Positions 41,685 through 51,165 of a stretch of 64,000 nucleotides of DNA are shown one piece after another. Source of the DNA: a bacterium BMS3Abin14 (GTDB taxonomy: Bacteria; BMS3Abin14); contig BDTG01000005.1 in the NCBI GenBank assembly GCA_002897695.1, forward strand, positions 11,987 to 75,986, in the 5' to 3' direction. The number at the start of each line of letters is the position of its first letter. Within the stretch, counting starts at the first letter, position 1. The notes below the pieces were generated by a model. The model saw only the letters and a program-made list of their open reading frames with translations. It was not told where the DNA came from and made no database searches. A program made the position numbers and the translations under genes.

Positions 41685-44000
41685 GTGTGCCCCACAAGGG
41701 ATCAGATCAGTCTTCTGGAACAGATTAGCAGGTTAATCGGTGAGTCACACGATTTCAGGGGGACTGTCGACAATATCGTCTCCCTGGTCAAGAGGGAGAT
41801 GCACACCGATGTCTGTTCGCTATACCTTTACAATGACGAACGGGACCATCTTGCCCTGGCCGCCACAGAAGGCCTTTCACGCAGCGCCATCGGGAAGGTC
41901 AAGATGAGACCCAGTGAGGGCCTGACCGGGCTGGTCTTTGAGACCAGGACACCGCTCGTGGTGCAAAATGCCGATAAACATCCCCGTTTCAGATACTTTC
42001 CCATAACAAAAGAGGAGCACTATCACACATTTTTGGGAGTTCCCCTCATCAGCCGGCGCAATCCCATAGGGGTCCTCGTGGTTCAGGACAAAGGCGAGCG
42101 GTCCTACACCAAGCAGGAGCTTCAACTGTTCAACACCATTGCGGGGCAGGTGGCCGGTGTTGTCGTCAACGCCCGTCTCTTGAATGGCCTTTCAATGGAC
42201 GCTGCCGCCCCGAAGCCTGTCGCAGAAATTGCTCATCAATCCAGGCTTCTGCACGGCATCCCCGCCGCTCCGGGCATCGCCATGGGAACTGCCATAATCC
42301 TTGAGGGTCCTGATGACTTTCACTACCTCATGGAGAAACACTCCGACGATCCTGAGCAGGAACGAAAATTTCTGGATAATGCCGTAGCAGAAGCCAGAAC
42401 GGAGATCGAAAAGCTCCAGCGTCGTGTTCATGAACAACTCGGGGAGGAAGACGCGGCAATTTTCAATATTCATTTGATGATGATCGAGGATCAGGGATTT
42501 ACACAGAAAGTAGACGACCTTATCTCGTCGGGGTACACAGCGCTTTACTCAGTCAAAACCGTCGTCTCGGATTACCTTAACAGTTTCGACAACATTAACG
42601 ACCCCTATCTCAGGGAAAGGGGCGTTGACATTGAGGATGTAGGGCGGCGGCTTGGCAGGCTATTATCCGGGTCGGGTTCGGAAGACGCCATGTTTATCGA
42701 GAAAGCAGGGATCCTTGTCTCACGCCTGATAACTCCCTCTGATGCCGCCAGTCTTGCAGGCCAGAAGGTAGAGGGTGTCGCCACAGCGGGGGGTGGGCAC
42801 ACATCCCATGCGATCATCCTGTCGAGATCCATGGGTATTCCCTGCGTTGTGGGAATCGACGAGATCCTCGACATAGTACACTCCGGCGACTTCCTGATCG
42901 TCGACGGAAACATGGGAACCGTCTTCGTCAATCCCGATGAAAGTATTGTTCGGGAATACCGACGCCTTACGGAGGATTACAACCGTCACGTTGTGGAGTT
43001 GGTGAGTGAAAGGGATCTTCCGGCTGTAACCCTGGACGGTTACCGGGTCGAGCTCATGGGGAACGTCGGTTTGCTTTCCGATCTCAAGCTTACCTCATTT
43101 TACGGTGCGGAGGGTATTGGACTGTATCGTACAGAGCTTCCTTTTATAGCCAGAAACGTGCTTCCTGGGGAGGATGATCAGTACAGGATCTACCGCCGCA
43201 TGGTTGAAGGATCCATGGGCAAACCGGTGACCATCAGGACCCTGGACGTAGGGGGTGACAAGAACATCCCCTATCTTAAGATGCCCAAGGAGGACAATCC
43301 GTTCCTGGGCTGGCGGTCCATCCGTATGTGTCTGGAGAAGGTGGATATTTTCAAGGTTCAGATCAGGGCCATTTTGAGAGCGGCGATCCATGGCTCGGTG
43401 AACATTATGATACCAATGATCTCTTCCATGGAAGAGATCCGACGGGTTAAAATCCTTATTGAGGAGTCGATACGGGAATTGGAGGTATCACGGGTTCCCC
43501 ACGATCCGGGGGTTCCTGTGGGCATTATGATCGAGATTCCGGCCGCTGTTCACCTTGCGGACAGGTTGGCCAAGGAAGTTGATTTCTTCTCCATAGGCAC
43601 CAACGATCTCACCCAGTATGCCCTTGCCGTGGACAGGAACAATCCTAAAGTGGCCCACCTTTATGATCCCATGAACCCGGCGGTTCTCAGCCTCATTCAG
43701 ATGACCACCAAGGCAGCCAGAGACAACGGCATCCCGGTTGGGGTGTGCGGCGAGATAGCCGCTCTTCCCCTCTGGACCCCCCTCCTCCTCGGACTGGGGG
43801 TTACGGACCTGTCGATGAATGCTGCCGCAATCCCGCTTGTCAAAAGATCTATACGCCTTATAAAGCATCAGGATTGCGTGAGGGCGGCACGCAGGGCCCT
43901 CAAGGTAGGCACGTCCTCCGAAGTCCGCCGGATCCTTTCCCGGTTCGAAACGATGATCAAGACCCAGGTTTACTTTTCACCCAGCGAGGGGAAAAGCTGA
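41685..44000 (+). CDS. ptsP: Nitrogen-PTS enzyme I (GAF domain + PEP phosphotransferase)
   Basis: The 771-residue protein has a GAF domain (about residues 10-165) and the PTS enzyme I fold (about 185-760). The phosphorylated His is H372 in ATAGGGHTSHAI. GAEGIGLYRTELPF, LDVGGDKNIPYL and IGTNDLTQYALAVDR mark the PEP-binding barrel. It passes phosphate from PEP to an NPr-type HPr, and the GAF domain senses the nitrogen state (known for PtsP). The start is GTG 41685 with ribosome site GGAGG. Confidence 0.95.
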   Translation: MCPTRDQISLLEQISRLIGESHDFRGTVDNIVSLVKREMHTDVCSLYLYNDERDHLALAATEGLSRSAIGKVKMRPSEGLTGLVFETRTPLVVQNADKHPRFRYFPITKEEHYHTFLGVPLISRRNPIGVLVVQDKGERSYTKQELQLFNTIAGQVAGVVVNARLLNGLSMDAAAPKPVAEIAHQSRLLHGIPAAPGIAMGTAIILEGPDDFHYLMEKHSDDPEQERKFLDNAVAEARTEIEKLQRRVHEQLGEEDAAIFNIHLMMIEDQGFTQKVDDLISSGYTALYSVKTVVSDYLNSFDNINDPYLRERGVDIEDVGRRLGRLLSGSGSEDAMFIEKAGILVSRLITPSDAASLAGQKVEGVATAGGGHTSHAIILSRSMGIPCVVGIDEILDIVHSGDFLIVDGNMGTVFVNPDESIVREYRRLTEDYNRHVVELVSERDLPAVTLDGYRVELMGNVGLLSDLKLTSFYGAEGIGLYRTELPFIARNVLPGEDDQYRIYRRMVEGSMGKPVTIRTLDVGGDKNIPYLKMPKEDNPFLGWRSIRMCLEKVDIFKVQIRAILRAAIHGSVNIMIPMISSMEEIRRVKILIEESIRELEVSRVPHDPGVPVGIMIEIPAAVHLADRLAKEVDFFSIGTNDLTQYALAVDRNNPKVAHLYDPMNPAVLSLIQMTTKAARDNGIPVGVCGEIAALPLWTPLLLGLGVTDLSMNAAAIPLVKRSIRLIKHQDCVRAARRALKVGTSSEVRRILSRFETMIKTQVYFSPSEGKS

Positions 44001-44026
44001 CGCGGAGAACGCACCTCCAAGTGAGT

Positions 44027-44082
44027 GCGCCCTGCCGGGCGCACCAAAAGAAACCCGGGACAGTCTGAACCGTCCCGGGTCC
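44027..44082. terminator. Two tandem hairpins between ptsP and typA
   Basis: GTGCGCCC/GGGCGCAC (44027-44046) is followed by ACCCGGGAC/GTCCCGGGT (about 44054-44082). On the minus strand the second is followed by TTTCTTTT, so it can end typA. The pair of genes is convergent. No other gene is visible in 44001-44285. Confidence 0.75.
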
Positions 44083-44285
44083 CCCCCGTTGAGAGGCGTG
44101 CAACCTCTACTGTGAAAGTTTACACATGTATCGCAGCGCTGTCAAGAAAAACTCCGGCAGGGGCAACCAGCCGTATTTCAGCGCCCCGTCGTCCGAATCC
44201 TTATGGGGCGTTGCCCCGTTACCCATGCGCCGTTACCCGTTATCATGGACGTTCACTGTCGTTTCTCCTGGATCAGTCAAACCAG

Positions 44286-46136
44286 CTAAGCCGACCGATT
44301 TCCGGCGACAGGTGAGACAGTGAAAGCTCCGGAAGCCTTGGAGTGTTTTTTTCGATCGTTGGCATTCAGGAACTTCTTCCGCAGCCGGATCGATTTAGGA
44401 GTGACCTCAACCAGTTCGTCGTCAGTTATAAATTCCAGGGCCTGCTCTAACGAAAGCTCTCTGGCCGGTGTCAGATGGACCGTATCGTCGCTTCCGGATG
44501 CGCGCATATTGGTAAGTTTTTTTTCCCTGCACGGGTTGATCACGAGGTCATTGTCCTTGCTGTGCCGCCCTATAATCATTCCTTCATACACCTGCAGTCC
44601 GGGACCAACAAAGAAAACCCCACGATCCTGAAGGCCGAAAATCCCGTAGGCGGTCGTTTTCCCATCTTCCAGCGCGATGAGAGACCCGTTTTTACGCCCG
44701 GGAATTTCCCCCCGAAAGGGTGCGTAGCTGTGGAATGTGTGGGTAATGATTCCGGTTCCCTTGGTGTCGGTCAAAAACTCGGTCCTGAATCCGATGAGCC
44801 CCCGGGCAGGCACAATGAACTCCAGCCTGTTGACACTGTCCATGGGTATCATTGAAATCATTTCCGCCCTGCGCAGACCCAGTTTCTCGATGACCGTCCC
44901 CTGATATTTTTCGTCCACATCGACTACGAGGTGTTCCATCGGCTCACACGTACGGCCGTCCACCTCACGGAGGATCACCCTGGGTTTTGAGACAGCCAGA
45001 GCGAATCCCTCACGCCTCATGTTCTCGATAAGGATGGAAAGGTGAAGTTCGCCCCGGCCGGAGACCTTGAAACCGTCGGTGCCTTTCATTTCCTCTACGC
45101 GAAGCGACACATTGGACCGCAATTCTTTTATGAGCCGTTCCCGGAGCTGCCGGGATGTCAGGTATTTGCCTTCACTTCCGGCAAAGGGAGACGTGTTGAC
45201 CATGAAGTTCATGGAGATGGTGGGTTCGTCGATCGCTACGTAGTCTATGGCCACCGGCTCCGCGGGGTCGGCAATGGTTTCTCCGATGCCGATTTCATCG
45301 AATCCCGCAACGGTTACGATATCACCCACGGACGCTTCCGTGATCTCCACCTGCTTTAACCCCTCATAACCTAAAAGCCTTGATATCCGTCCTGTCCGAT
45401 GAGTCCCGTCTCCCGCGATCAGTGTCACGGTCTGACCGCTCCGGACGGTGCCGTTGAATATCTTCCCGGTGGCGACACGGCCGATGTAGTCATCATATGC
45501 GATGTTGGCCACCAGCATCTGAAATGGAGCCCCCGCTTCTCCAGCAGGAGGAGTGACATGGTCCCGGATCATCTCGAAGAGCGGCTTAAGGGTGTCGGAT
45601 TCGTCGTCCGGCTCCAGCCTGGCATAACCCGCTCTGGCGCTGGTGTAGACTACCGGAAAATCCAGCTGCTCGTCGCTGGCTGAAAGATCGCAGAAGAGGT
45701 CAAATATCATGTCCAGGACCTTCTGCGGACGGGCTCCGGGACGGTCGATCTTGTTGATGACCACCACAGGTTTAAGCCCGAGTTCCAGCGATTTCCTCAG
45801 AACGAAACCGGTCTGAGGCATAGGGCCTTCAAAAGCATCCACAAGGAGGAGAACGGAATCAACCATCTTGAGGATTCTCTCCACCTCTCCCCCAAAATCC
45901 GCATGACCGGGGGTATCCACAATGTTTATCTTCAGGTCCCCGAACCGGATGGAAAGGTTCTTCGACAGGATGGTAATTCCCCTCTCCCTCTCCAGGTCGT
46001 GGCTGTCCATAACCCGCTCGGCAATGATCTGGTTATCCCGGAACACCCCGGATTGTCGGAGCATGGCATCCACAAGGGTGGTCTTTCCATGATCCACATG
46101 CGCTATGATCGCGATATTTCTGATATTGGCCTGCAT
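44286..46136 (-). CDS. typA: Ribosome-associated GTPase TypA/BipA
   Basis: The protein has 616 residues. G1 [16 protein letters not shown], switch region GITILSKN, G3 [14 protein letters not shown] and G4 [13 protein letters not shown] are all intact. The C-terminal domains follow ([19 protein letters not shown] and RMISMIPM-like stretches; SNMRASG-type loop as TNMRASG). It helps ribosome assembly and stress growth, bound to 70S ribosomes. It is transcribed alone. Confidence 0.97.
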   Translation of the reverse strand: MQANIRNIAIIAHVDHGKTTLVDAMLRQSGVFRDNQIIAERVMDSHDLERERGITILSKNLSIRFGDLKINIVDTPGHADFGGEVERILKMVDSVLLLVDAFEGPMPQTGFVLRKSLELGLKPVVVINKIDRPGARPQKVLDMIFDLFCDLSASDEQLDFPVVYTSARAGYARLEPDDESDTLKPLFEMIRDHVTPPAGEAGAPFQMLVANIAYDDYIGRVATGKIFNGTVRSGQTVTLIAGDGTHRTGRISRLLGYEGLKQVEITEASVGDIVTVAGFDEIGIGETIADPAEPVAIDYVAIDEPTISMNFMVNTSPFAGSEGKYLTSRQLRERLIKELRSNVSLRVEEMKGTDGFKVSGRGELHLSILIENMRREGFALAVSKPRVILREVDGRTCEPMEHLVVDVDEKYQGTVIEKLGLRRAEMISMIPMDSVNRLEFIVPARGLIGFRTEFLTDTKGTGIITHTFHSYAPFRGEIPGRKNGSLIALEDGKTTAYGIFGLQDRGVFFVGPGLQVYEGMIIGRHSKDNDLVINPCREKKLTNMRASGSDDTVHLTPARELSLEQALEFITDDELVEVTPKSIRLRKKFLNANDRKKHSKASGAFTVSPVAGNRSA

Positions 46137-46216
46137 TTTTTCACCTTCCTGATATCATCTATGCCGGCTGTGAGAGCGGGCAGAATTACACGGCATTTCC
46201 GGTAAACGGACGGACG

Positions 46217-47113
46217 CTACAGCAAAGGGAAGTGTAAGTCAAGCAGCTGTTCCGGGTCCACTTTCGCCCCTCTGAGAAAAGCCCCAAAGTGCAGGTGCGG
46301 GCCCGTGGCCCGACCGGTGGCGCCCACCCGCCCCAGGGTATCACCGCGGTCCACCAGTTGATGCTCCCTCACGGAGATGGAATTCATGTGGGCATAAACG
46401 GTCAACAGGCCCCAGCCGTGGTCGACAACCACGGTATTACCTGAAAGCAACAGAGGGGCCGCAAGGACCACCTCTCCCCGATTGGCGGCCGCTATCGGAG
46501 TGCCGACGGGCGCCGCGATATCGATTCCGCTGTGGGGTGAACGAGGCTTTCCGTTGAGGATGCGCCTGACGCCGAAACGTGTGGAAATCCTTCCGTTGGC
46601 CGGCATGACGAACGGTTTTTTCCAGTAGCGTTCCCCTGTGCGCCTCGCCAGGGCAGATCGGAGACGTCCCGAATCTCTCCTGACCCTTTTCAATATGCCG
46701 CCCGTCAGGTCCACCATCCCGGTTGGAAAGGAGAGGGTCTGGCTGTCAAATTCCACGCTCTGAACTTTAAGGTCGCCTTCCATCCGGTACAGTGTCGTCC
46801 GTCCCTTCATATGGAGGGAAAACTCGACCCTGTAGACCGGGTCGTCCATTCCGAGATCGACCCCTACAAGGGCGATGTATTTCCCGGCTGAGGTTCGGAT
46901 CAGGGGAAAACGCTCCCCCGATGCGGCAGCCTCGACCCCGGCAAGGGATACCGGGGATTGTATCATCATTGGAACTATCGCCCCGGGGCGCACGATTGAC
47001 GGATCCCAAGTCAGCCTGAAGGTCAAGGCCCCGGCAGCGGAAGAAGGGAAGGCCAAACCGATCACAGCGGCAAAGAGGGCCGGTGCGAAAACGGAAACTT
47101 TACGGGCAGTCAT
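46217..47113 (-). CDS. Secreted M23-family metallopeptidase (LytM-like)
   Basis: The 298-residue protein has a signal peptide (FAPALFAAVIGLAFPSSAAG). A beta-rich N-terminal half is followed by the M23 domain from about residue 160. The zinc ligands are in SPHSGIDIA (H and D), YAHM and GPHLHFGAFL. It probably cuts or remodels peptidoglycan or regulates amidases. It is 80 bp after typA in the same direction and divergent from the ferritin-like gene. Confidence 0.93.
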   Translation of the reverse strand: MTARKVSVFAPALFAAVIGLAFPSSAAGALTFRLTWDPSIVRPGAIVPMMIQSPVSLAGVEAAASGERFPLIRTSAGKYIALVGVDLGMDDPVYRVEFSLHMKGRTTLYRMEGDLKVQSVEFDSQTLSFPTGMVDLTGGILKRVRRDSGRLRSALARRTGERYWKKPFVMPANGRISTRFGVRRILNGKPRSPHSGIDIAAPVGTPIAAANRGEVVLAAPLLLSGNTVVVDHGWGLLTVYAHMNSISVREHQLVDRGDTLGRVGATGRATGPHLHFGAFLRGAKVDPEQLLDLHFPLL

Positions 47114-47187
47114 GAAGCATGCTAACCTTTCTCGTCTGACCTTTTTGAAAAGAGTATCAAGTTACCACCTTAAACAGGAGGCACATC

Positions 47188-47697
47188 ATGTCCCAACAGA
47201 CCTTCAACCTTAAGGAGATCATCGAAATGGCCATCCAGATCGAAAGATCGGGCGTGGCTTTCTACCGACGTCTTAAGGAACAGTCGGTGGACCGTGAAGC
47301 CAAAGGGCTGTTCCAGACACTGGAGAAGGCCGAGCACCAGCACATCAGGGACTTCGAGAAAGTCCTGAAGTCCGCGCTGAAAAAGCACAGGAACCTGGAG
47401 TACCCGGCATCGAGCCAGGAACTTCTCTACCTGCGGGCGTTTGCCTCCAGAAGGATCTTTCAAAATCCCGATGACGCGGAGGCAAAGGCGGCGGCCACTT
47501 CAACCGCCATTGAGGGGATCGAAATGGCCCTGGACTTCGAGTTCCGGTCAGTGACCTTCTTCCAGGAGATGGCCCGGATCATCGAGGACCCCGATGACCG
47601 GGCATCCGTTGAAGAGCTGGAGCTCCAGGAAAAGGCACACGCGGCGATGCTGTATGAAATGAAGGAAAAACTGCAAAACACAGTTCCTGGTTCCTAG
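47188..47697 (+). CDS. Rubrerythrin-like diiron ferritin-fold protein
   Basis: The 169-residue four-helix protein carries ExxH-type iron ligands: IERSGVAFY, EKAEHQHIRDFE, LDFEFRSVTFF and ELELQEKAH. There is no C-terminal rubredoxin domain. It probably works in iron storage or peroxide defence in the cytoplasm. Its last five codons and stop (47682-47697) lie within a heptamer repeat, so the C-terminus NTVPGS may be repeat-derived. Confidence 0.85.
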   Translation: MSQQTFNLKEIIEMAIQIERSGVAFYRRLKEQSVDREAKGLFQTLEKAEHQHIRDFEKVLKSALKKHRNLEYPASSQELLYLRAFASRRIFQNPDDAEAKAAATSTAIEGIEMALDFEFRSVTFFQEMARIIEDPDDRASVEELELQEKAHAAMLYEMKEKLQNTVPGS

Positions 47698-47765
47698 TTC
47701 CTGGTTCCTGGTTCCTAGGTTTCAAGCACCAGGTTCCAGGCACCAGGCACTAAGCACCAGGCACC
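47682..47765. repeat. Heptamer-periodic tract (AGTTCCT/AGGCACC type)
   Basis: Twelve 7-base units run without a break: AGTTCCT, GGTTCCT, AGTTCCT, GGTTCCT, GGTTCCT, then AGGTTTC, AAGCACC, AGGTTCC and AGGCACC-type units. The tract begins inside the ferritin-like gene and includes its TAG. Confidence 0.88.
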
Positions 47766-47809
47766 ATGGTCTTTTACACCCTTATTTCGATACTCCCTAA
47801 CTTCGATAT

Positions 47810-48040
47810 CTAAGCGACGCCCTCAACAACGATGTTTTCGCTCACATTCTCCCTGAGGGCTCGCTCGATGCCGGCCTTCAGCGTCATCTGGGACATTGGG
47901 CATCCGGCACAATGGCCGAGCAGCCTGAGTTTTACAAGACCCTCATCGGTTATCTCCACCAGTTCGGCATCTCCGCCGTCTGCCTGGAGTGAAACGCGCA
48001 CTTTGTCCAGAACCTCTTTGATCTTTTCCCTGTCAACCAT
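47810..48040 (-). CDS. NifU C-terminal-like (NFU) iron-sulfur scaffold
   Basis: The 76-residue protein has the NFU domain alone: [20 protein letters not shown] and [16 protein letters not shown], with C44 and C47 as the CxxC cluster site. It carries or delivers Fe-S clusters. It stands on the minus strand, 61 bp downstream of the amidotransferase gene. Confidence 0.93.
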   Translation of the reverse strand: MVDREKIKEVLDKVRVSLQADGGDAELVEITDEGLVKLRLLGHCAGCPMSQMTLKAGIERALRENVSENIVVEGVA

Positions 48041-48101
48041 CTGTTACCTCCCGACATCCCGCCTCAACGGGCATCATACCTCATTTTCGGACCCGAGTTA
48101 T

Positions 48102-48797
48102 TCAGGCCCGCGCCAACATGTCCAGAAACCGTCCCAGGATCAGGGATGCGGTTAAATGGGCATTATCCATGAATTCCCCCGTATCTTTGATAATACCGGC
48201 CGGATCTTCAACCATGGGGCAGCATCCGGCCAGATCCTCCTCGATCCACTCCTTAACCATCTCACCATCAGCCTCAAGGTGAAACTGGAATCCGTAAACG
48301 CTCCCGTGCCAGCGGAAAGCCTGGTTAACGCACGCGTGGGATGATGCCAGGAGGACGGCCCCATGGGGAAGATCAAAGGTCTCCCCATGCCAGTGAAGGA
48401 CCGGGATATTGTCTCCCGCCCCGGAGAAAAGAGGGTCCGTCTTTCCCTCATCGGTCAATGCAACATTCCCCCAACCCACCTCCTTTTCCTGCCCGGGATT
48501 TACTCCGGCCCCCAGGGCGGCAGCCAGAAGCTGCGCACCAAGGCACACACCCAGCACCGGCATACGCCGCGCGGCGGCCTCTGCCAGGAATGCCTTTTCC
48601 TTTGCAAGAAAATCCAGATCGTCATTGGAGGACATGGGTCCACCCATGGAAATAACTCCCGTAAACCCGGCCGGGGACAGGGGTGTCGGATCCCCTTTGT
48701 AGGGCTCCAGGACCATATACGGGATACCTCTACCATCGAGCATCTCCGCAATAAGGCCAGGCCCCTCGAAGGGCACATGTTGAAAGATGACTACCAT
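48102..48797 (-). CDS. Class I glutamine amidotransferase (GMP-synthase-like)
   Basis: The 231-residue protein has GVISMGGPMSSNDDLDF, the nucleophile loop PVLGVCLGAQLLAAALG and YGFQFHLEAD (catalytic His and Glu region). It lacks a fused synthase domain. Free-standing members hydrolyse gamma-glutamyl compounds or supply ammonia to an unknown partner. The reaction is not assigned. Confidence 0.88.
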   Translation of the reverse strand: MVVIFQHVPFEGPGLIAEMLDGRGIPYMVLEPYKGDPTPLSPAGFTGVISMGGPMSSNDDLDFLAKEKAFLAEAAARRMPVLGVCLGAQLLAAALGAGVNPGQEKEVGWGNVALTDEGKTDPLFSGAGDNIPVLHWHGETFDLPHGAVLLASSHACVNQAFRWHGSVYGFQFHLEADGEMVKEWIEEDLAGCCPMVEDPAGIIKDTGEFMDNAHLTASLILGRFLDMLARA

Positions 48798-48861
48798 ATC
48801 AGTCGATTAAACCTTCAAAACATCGCAAAAGGGTTTTTCGCAGCACTTTCCCCTCACCTCA

Positions 48862-48886
48862 TTCCTCTCCCCCGGGGGGAGAGGAA
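48862..48886. repeat. Perfect CT/AG-rich palindrome
   Basis: TTCCTCTCCCCC is followed directly by GGGGGGAGAGGAA. It lies 21 bp after the flavodiiron remnant and can form a long hairpin, possibly a terminator. The sequence type is a common dispersed element in many genomes (from memory). Confidence 0.6.
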
Positions 48887-48906
48887 GAGTAAGGAAATGG
48901 ACCATA

Positions 48907-49308
48907 TTACGCCTCGACGAGCTTCGCCCCCAGTTCCCTGCAGTTTTCAAGGTCGGCCTCCGTGGGGAAAAGCTGGGCTCTGAATCCCTCCGCCGGGATC
49001 TTGATCTTGATCCCTTTGAGCCTCTCCTCCACAAGTTTGACCGCTTCTCCGCTCCAGCCATATGAACCGAACACCACCGCTTTTTTTCCCCTCAGCTTGA
49101 TGGTCGCCAGAGAGGACAGGTTCTCCATGTAGGACTCGGTGAACCCCGCCTTGACGGTTTCGATAAGCGCGCATTCCTTCTTACCCTCGACCAGATAGGA
49201 GTTATAGGTCGTGCCATGGGGCGCATTCATGATCAGATCGAAAGTACGCAGATCGGGGTCCAGAGCCCCCACCCAGTGAAGGCCAGGGGCCATGTTGACG
49301 GTGGACAT
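48907..49308 (-). pseudogene. Flavodiiron protein with large in-frame internal deletion
   Basis: The 133-residue product is the start and end of a roughly 400-residue flavodiiron protein. Residues 1-70 match the N-terminus before the metal site (LHWVGALDPDLRTFD and HGTTYNSYLVEG). From residue about 73, GKKAVVFGSYGWSGEAVKL is the last third of the flavodoxin domain. The HxExD diiron ligands and first half of the flavodoxin are absent, so it cannot reduce O2 or NO. The frame remains open. It begins 1 base after the rubredoxin stop, the normal redox partner of such a protein. Confidence 0.8.
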
Positions 49309-49309
49309 A

Positions 49310-49468
49310 TCAGACCGCCTCGAAGAAGCTCTTGTCCGCTCCGCAATCCGGGCAGACCCAATCCTCGGGCACCTTGTCAAACGGAGTTCCGGCTTCTACG
49401 CCCTCATCAGGATCCCCGGCGACCGGGTCATATACATAACCACACACACTGCAACGATACTTCTTCAT
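49310..49468 (-). CDS. Rubredoxin
   Basis: The 52-residue protein has Cys ligands at 6, 9, 39 and 42 ([12 protein letters not shown] and [11 protein letters not shown]), the complete rubredoxin iron site. It is below the usual length threshold for gene prediction. The ribosome site AGGAGG precedes ATG 49468. It passes electrons to flavodiiron or peroxide-reducing enzymes; the flavodiiron gene directly behind it is truncated. Confidence 0.96.
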   Translation of the reverse strand: MKKYRCSVCGYVYDPVAGDPDEGVEAGTPFDKVPEDWVCPDCGADKSFFEAV

Positions 49469-49627
49469 GTCATACCTCCTTTGAGCTGTCTGGTTTCAGG
49501 CCGAACTTCTCTCCGCAAGAGTTGCACCCCCGCCTCTGCTCCTCCCCCCTTCGGCAGGCTCAGGACAATCAAACTGCCCTCGAGGGGGAGGAAGAATGCG
49601 ACATTTTTCCTGACGCAGGGTTGGCTG

Positions 49628-50572
49628 TCAAGGTGAAATCGTTTCAGAGTTACATTCTCCGGCAATTTTCCTCACCCCGGCCCACCTTTCCGCCAACGGC
49701 ATAACCAGCCGCAGGAAGATGGAACCGAAAACGAGACGGCCCACCACTATCCATAGCAGGTTGGCCCCCACCGCGGCAAAGACCAGTGAGTCCTCGATCA
49801 GGGCGTGGCTGGTACCCAGGAAAACGTTGGTTGCGAGAATCTCCCTGCTGGAGATAGAGCTTTTTTTTGTCTCGTCAATAATAAGCCCCGCACCGTAGGC
49901 AAGTCCGAGGACCAACCCCACAGCAGCCACAAACGCCGTCTTGCGGTGAAGCCCCAGTGTCTTCATGGGCCATTGGAGAACGTTCATAAACCGGTCCATG
50001 AGACCGAATTCCCGGCTTATCTCCACAAGGAGCATAAGGGTAATAACGATAATGGTAATCCGCAGGAGGGACATCACGTTTGACACCAGAACCTGCCCCA
50101 AACCGGAGGCATCTGAAGCCGCCGTGCGGCCCAGGATCACCCCGCCGTCAGGGATGATCCTCGCGAAGATGAACCCGGCGACCAGGGCGGCTGAAATCCT
50201 TACTGTAAGCATCACCGCAGCCGGTGTGCCCGCCCTGCTCTGCACCGCTGTTTCCACGATAAGGTTGTGGGCTATGAGAACCATGATGGCCAGAACGGTC
50301 ATGGATTTTGCCGTCATGGGGATGTTCACCGCAACGGCTATGGCAGCGTAGATGTTGACCACTCCGCCTGTGAGTATGGCAAGGGCTGCCTCCCCTGGAA
50401 GTGCAAAAATCTTCATTACCGGGGAAGCCAGGTGCGCCAGGAATTCCAGGGCCCCGAGGGCCTTGAGTACCTGGACAATGGCCATCGTGGGCACCATGAT
50501 CCTGAGCAGGAGCCAAGCCATGGAAAGCCCCGAACAAATCCCGCGCTTACTGCTGTGAAAAAGCCTGCTCAC
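49628..50572 (-). CDS. Nucleoside-recognition (Gate) domain membrane protein
   Basis: The 314-residue protein has about 8 hydrophobic segments in two halves. The Gate-domain pattern is seen in GGVVNIYAAIAVAVNIPM and AAVGLVLGLAYGAGLIIDE. Related proteins are annotated as spore-maturation or nucleoside-recognition proteins; the substrate is unknown. Start GTG at 50572 with GGAGA upstream. The spacer to the rubredoxin gene (49469-49627) holds no gene that I can see. Confidence 0.8.
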   Translation of the reverse strand: MSRLFHSSKRGICSGLSMAWLLLRIMVPTMAIVQVLKALGALEFLAHLASPVMKIFALPGEAALAILTGGVVNIYAAIAVAVNIPMTAKSMTVLAIMVLIAHNLIVETAVQSRAGTPAAVMLTVRISAALVAGFIFARIIPDGGVILGRTAASDASGLGQVLVSNVMSLLRITIIVITLMLLVEISREFGLMDRFMNVLQWPMKTLGLHRKTAFVAAVGLVLGLAYGAGLIIDETKKSSISSREILATNVFLGTSHALIEDSLVFAAVGANLLWIVVGRLVFGSIFLRLVMPLAERWAGVRKIAGECNSETISP

Positions 50573-50749
50573 AGTTTCTCCGTCTCCATGTCGGGGTGGG
50601 TATCATGCCAGCTCAACATCAAGCCTTTTCAGCATGACCAGGCCGTCCCTGCCTTCCATTGGCTACGACCTATTTAACCATTTTAGCAGACCCTGTCCAT
50701 GGGGCAAACGGCCGGATAGTAAAAGAGTCCCGAATTGGAAGTCTGCTCT

Positions 50750-51007
50750 CTACTTGAGCGGCCGGATACTTCCTCCTGCGAACTGGCCGATCAGGGCGCT
50801 TATGATGAAGAGGGGAACGTAGATGTAGGAAAAACCGCCCGTGATGCGCATGGCGATGATGAAGGGGATGATCAGGTGGATGGCGAGGAACCAGTTCACC
50901 GAAAATTTCCTGCATCTTACGCGCCAGTACCCGAAGGGGAGAGTTGCGACGAAAGTCAGGACAATCAAAGTCAACAGAAGCCCGGTGGAACCGTATGACA
51001 GATCCAT
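50750..51007 (-). CDS. Small membrane protein, three TM segments
   Basis: The 85-residue protein has hydrophobic segments at about residues 8-28, 38-56 and 60-76, with a basic loop YWRVRCRKFS. No family was recognised. It is separated from the Gate-domain gene by about 180 bp. Confidence 0.65.
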   Translation of the reverse strand: MDLSYGSTGLLLTLIVLTFVATLPFGYWRVRCRKFSVNWFLAIHLIIPFIIAMRITGGFSYIYVPLFIISALIGQFAGGSIRPLK

Positions 51008-51165
51008 GACGAATTCTTGTAGCAGACAGGCATTTGGTGGTCAAGGGGAGTACTCGACATTATGACCTCTATCTTCTATGATTTCCTTATTCAGTGACCA
51101 CCGGGCGGGCGAAATTGCCAAGCGCCGGAGGCGGGGTGCCGGCTTCAGAGAGAAGGTTTGTCGCC

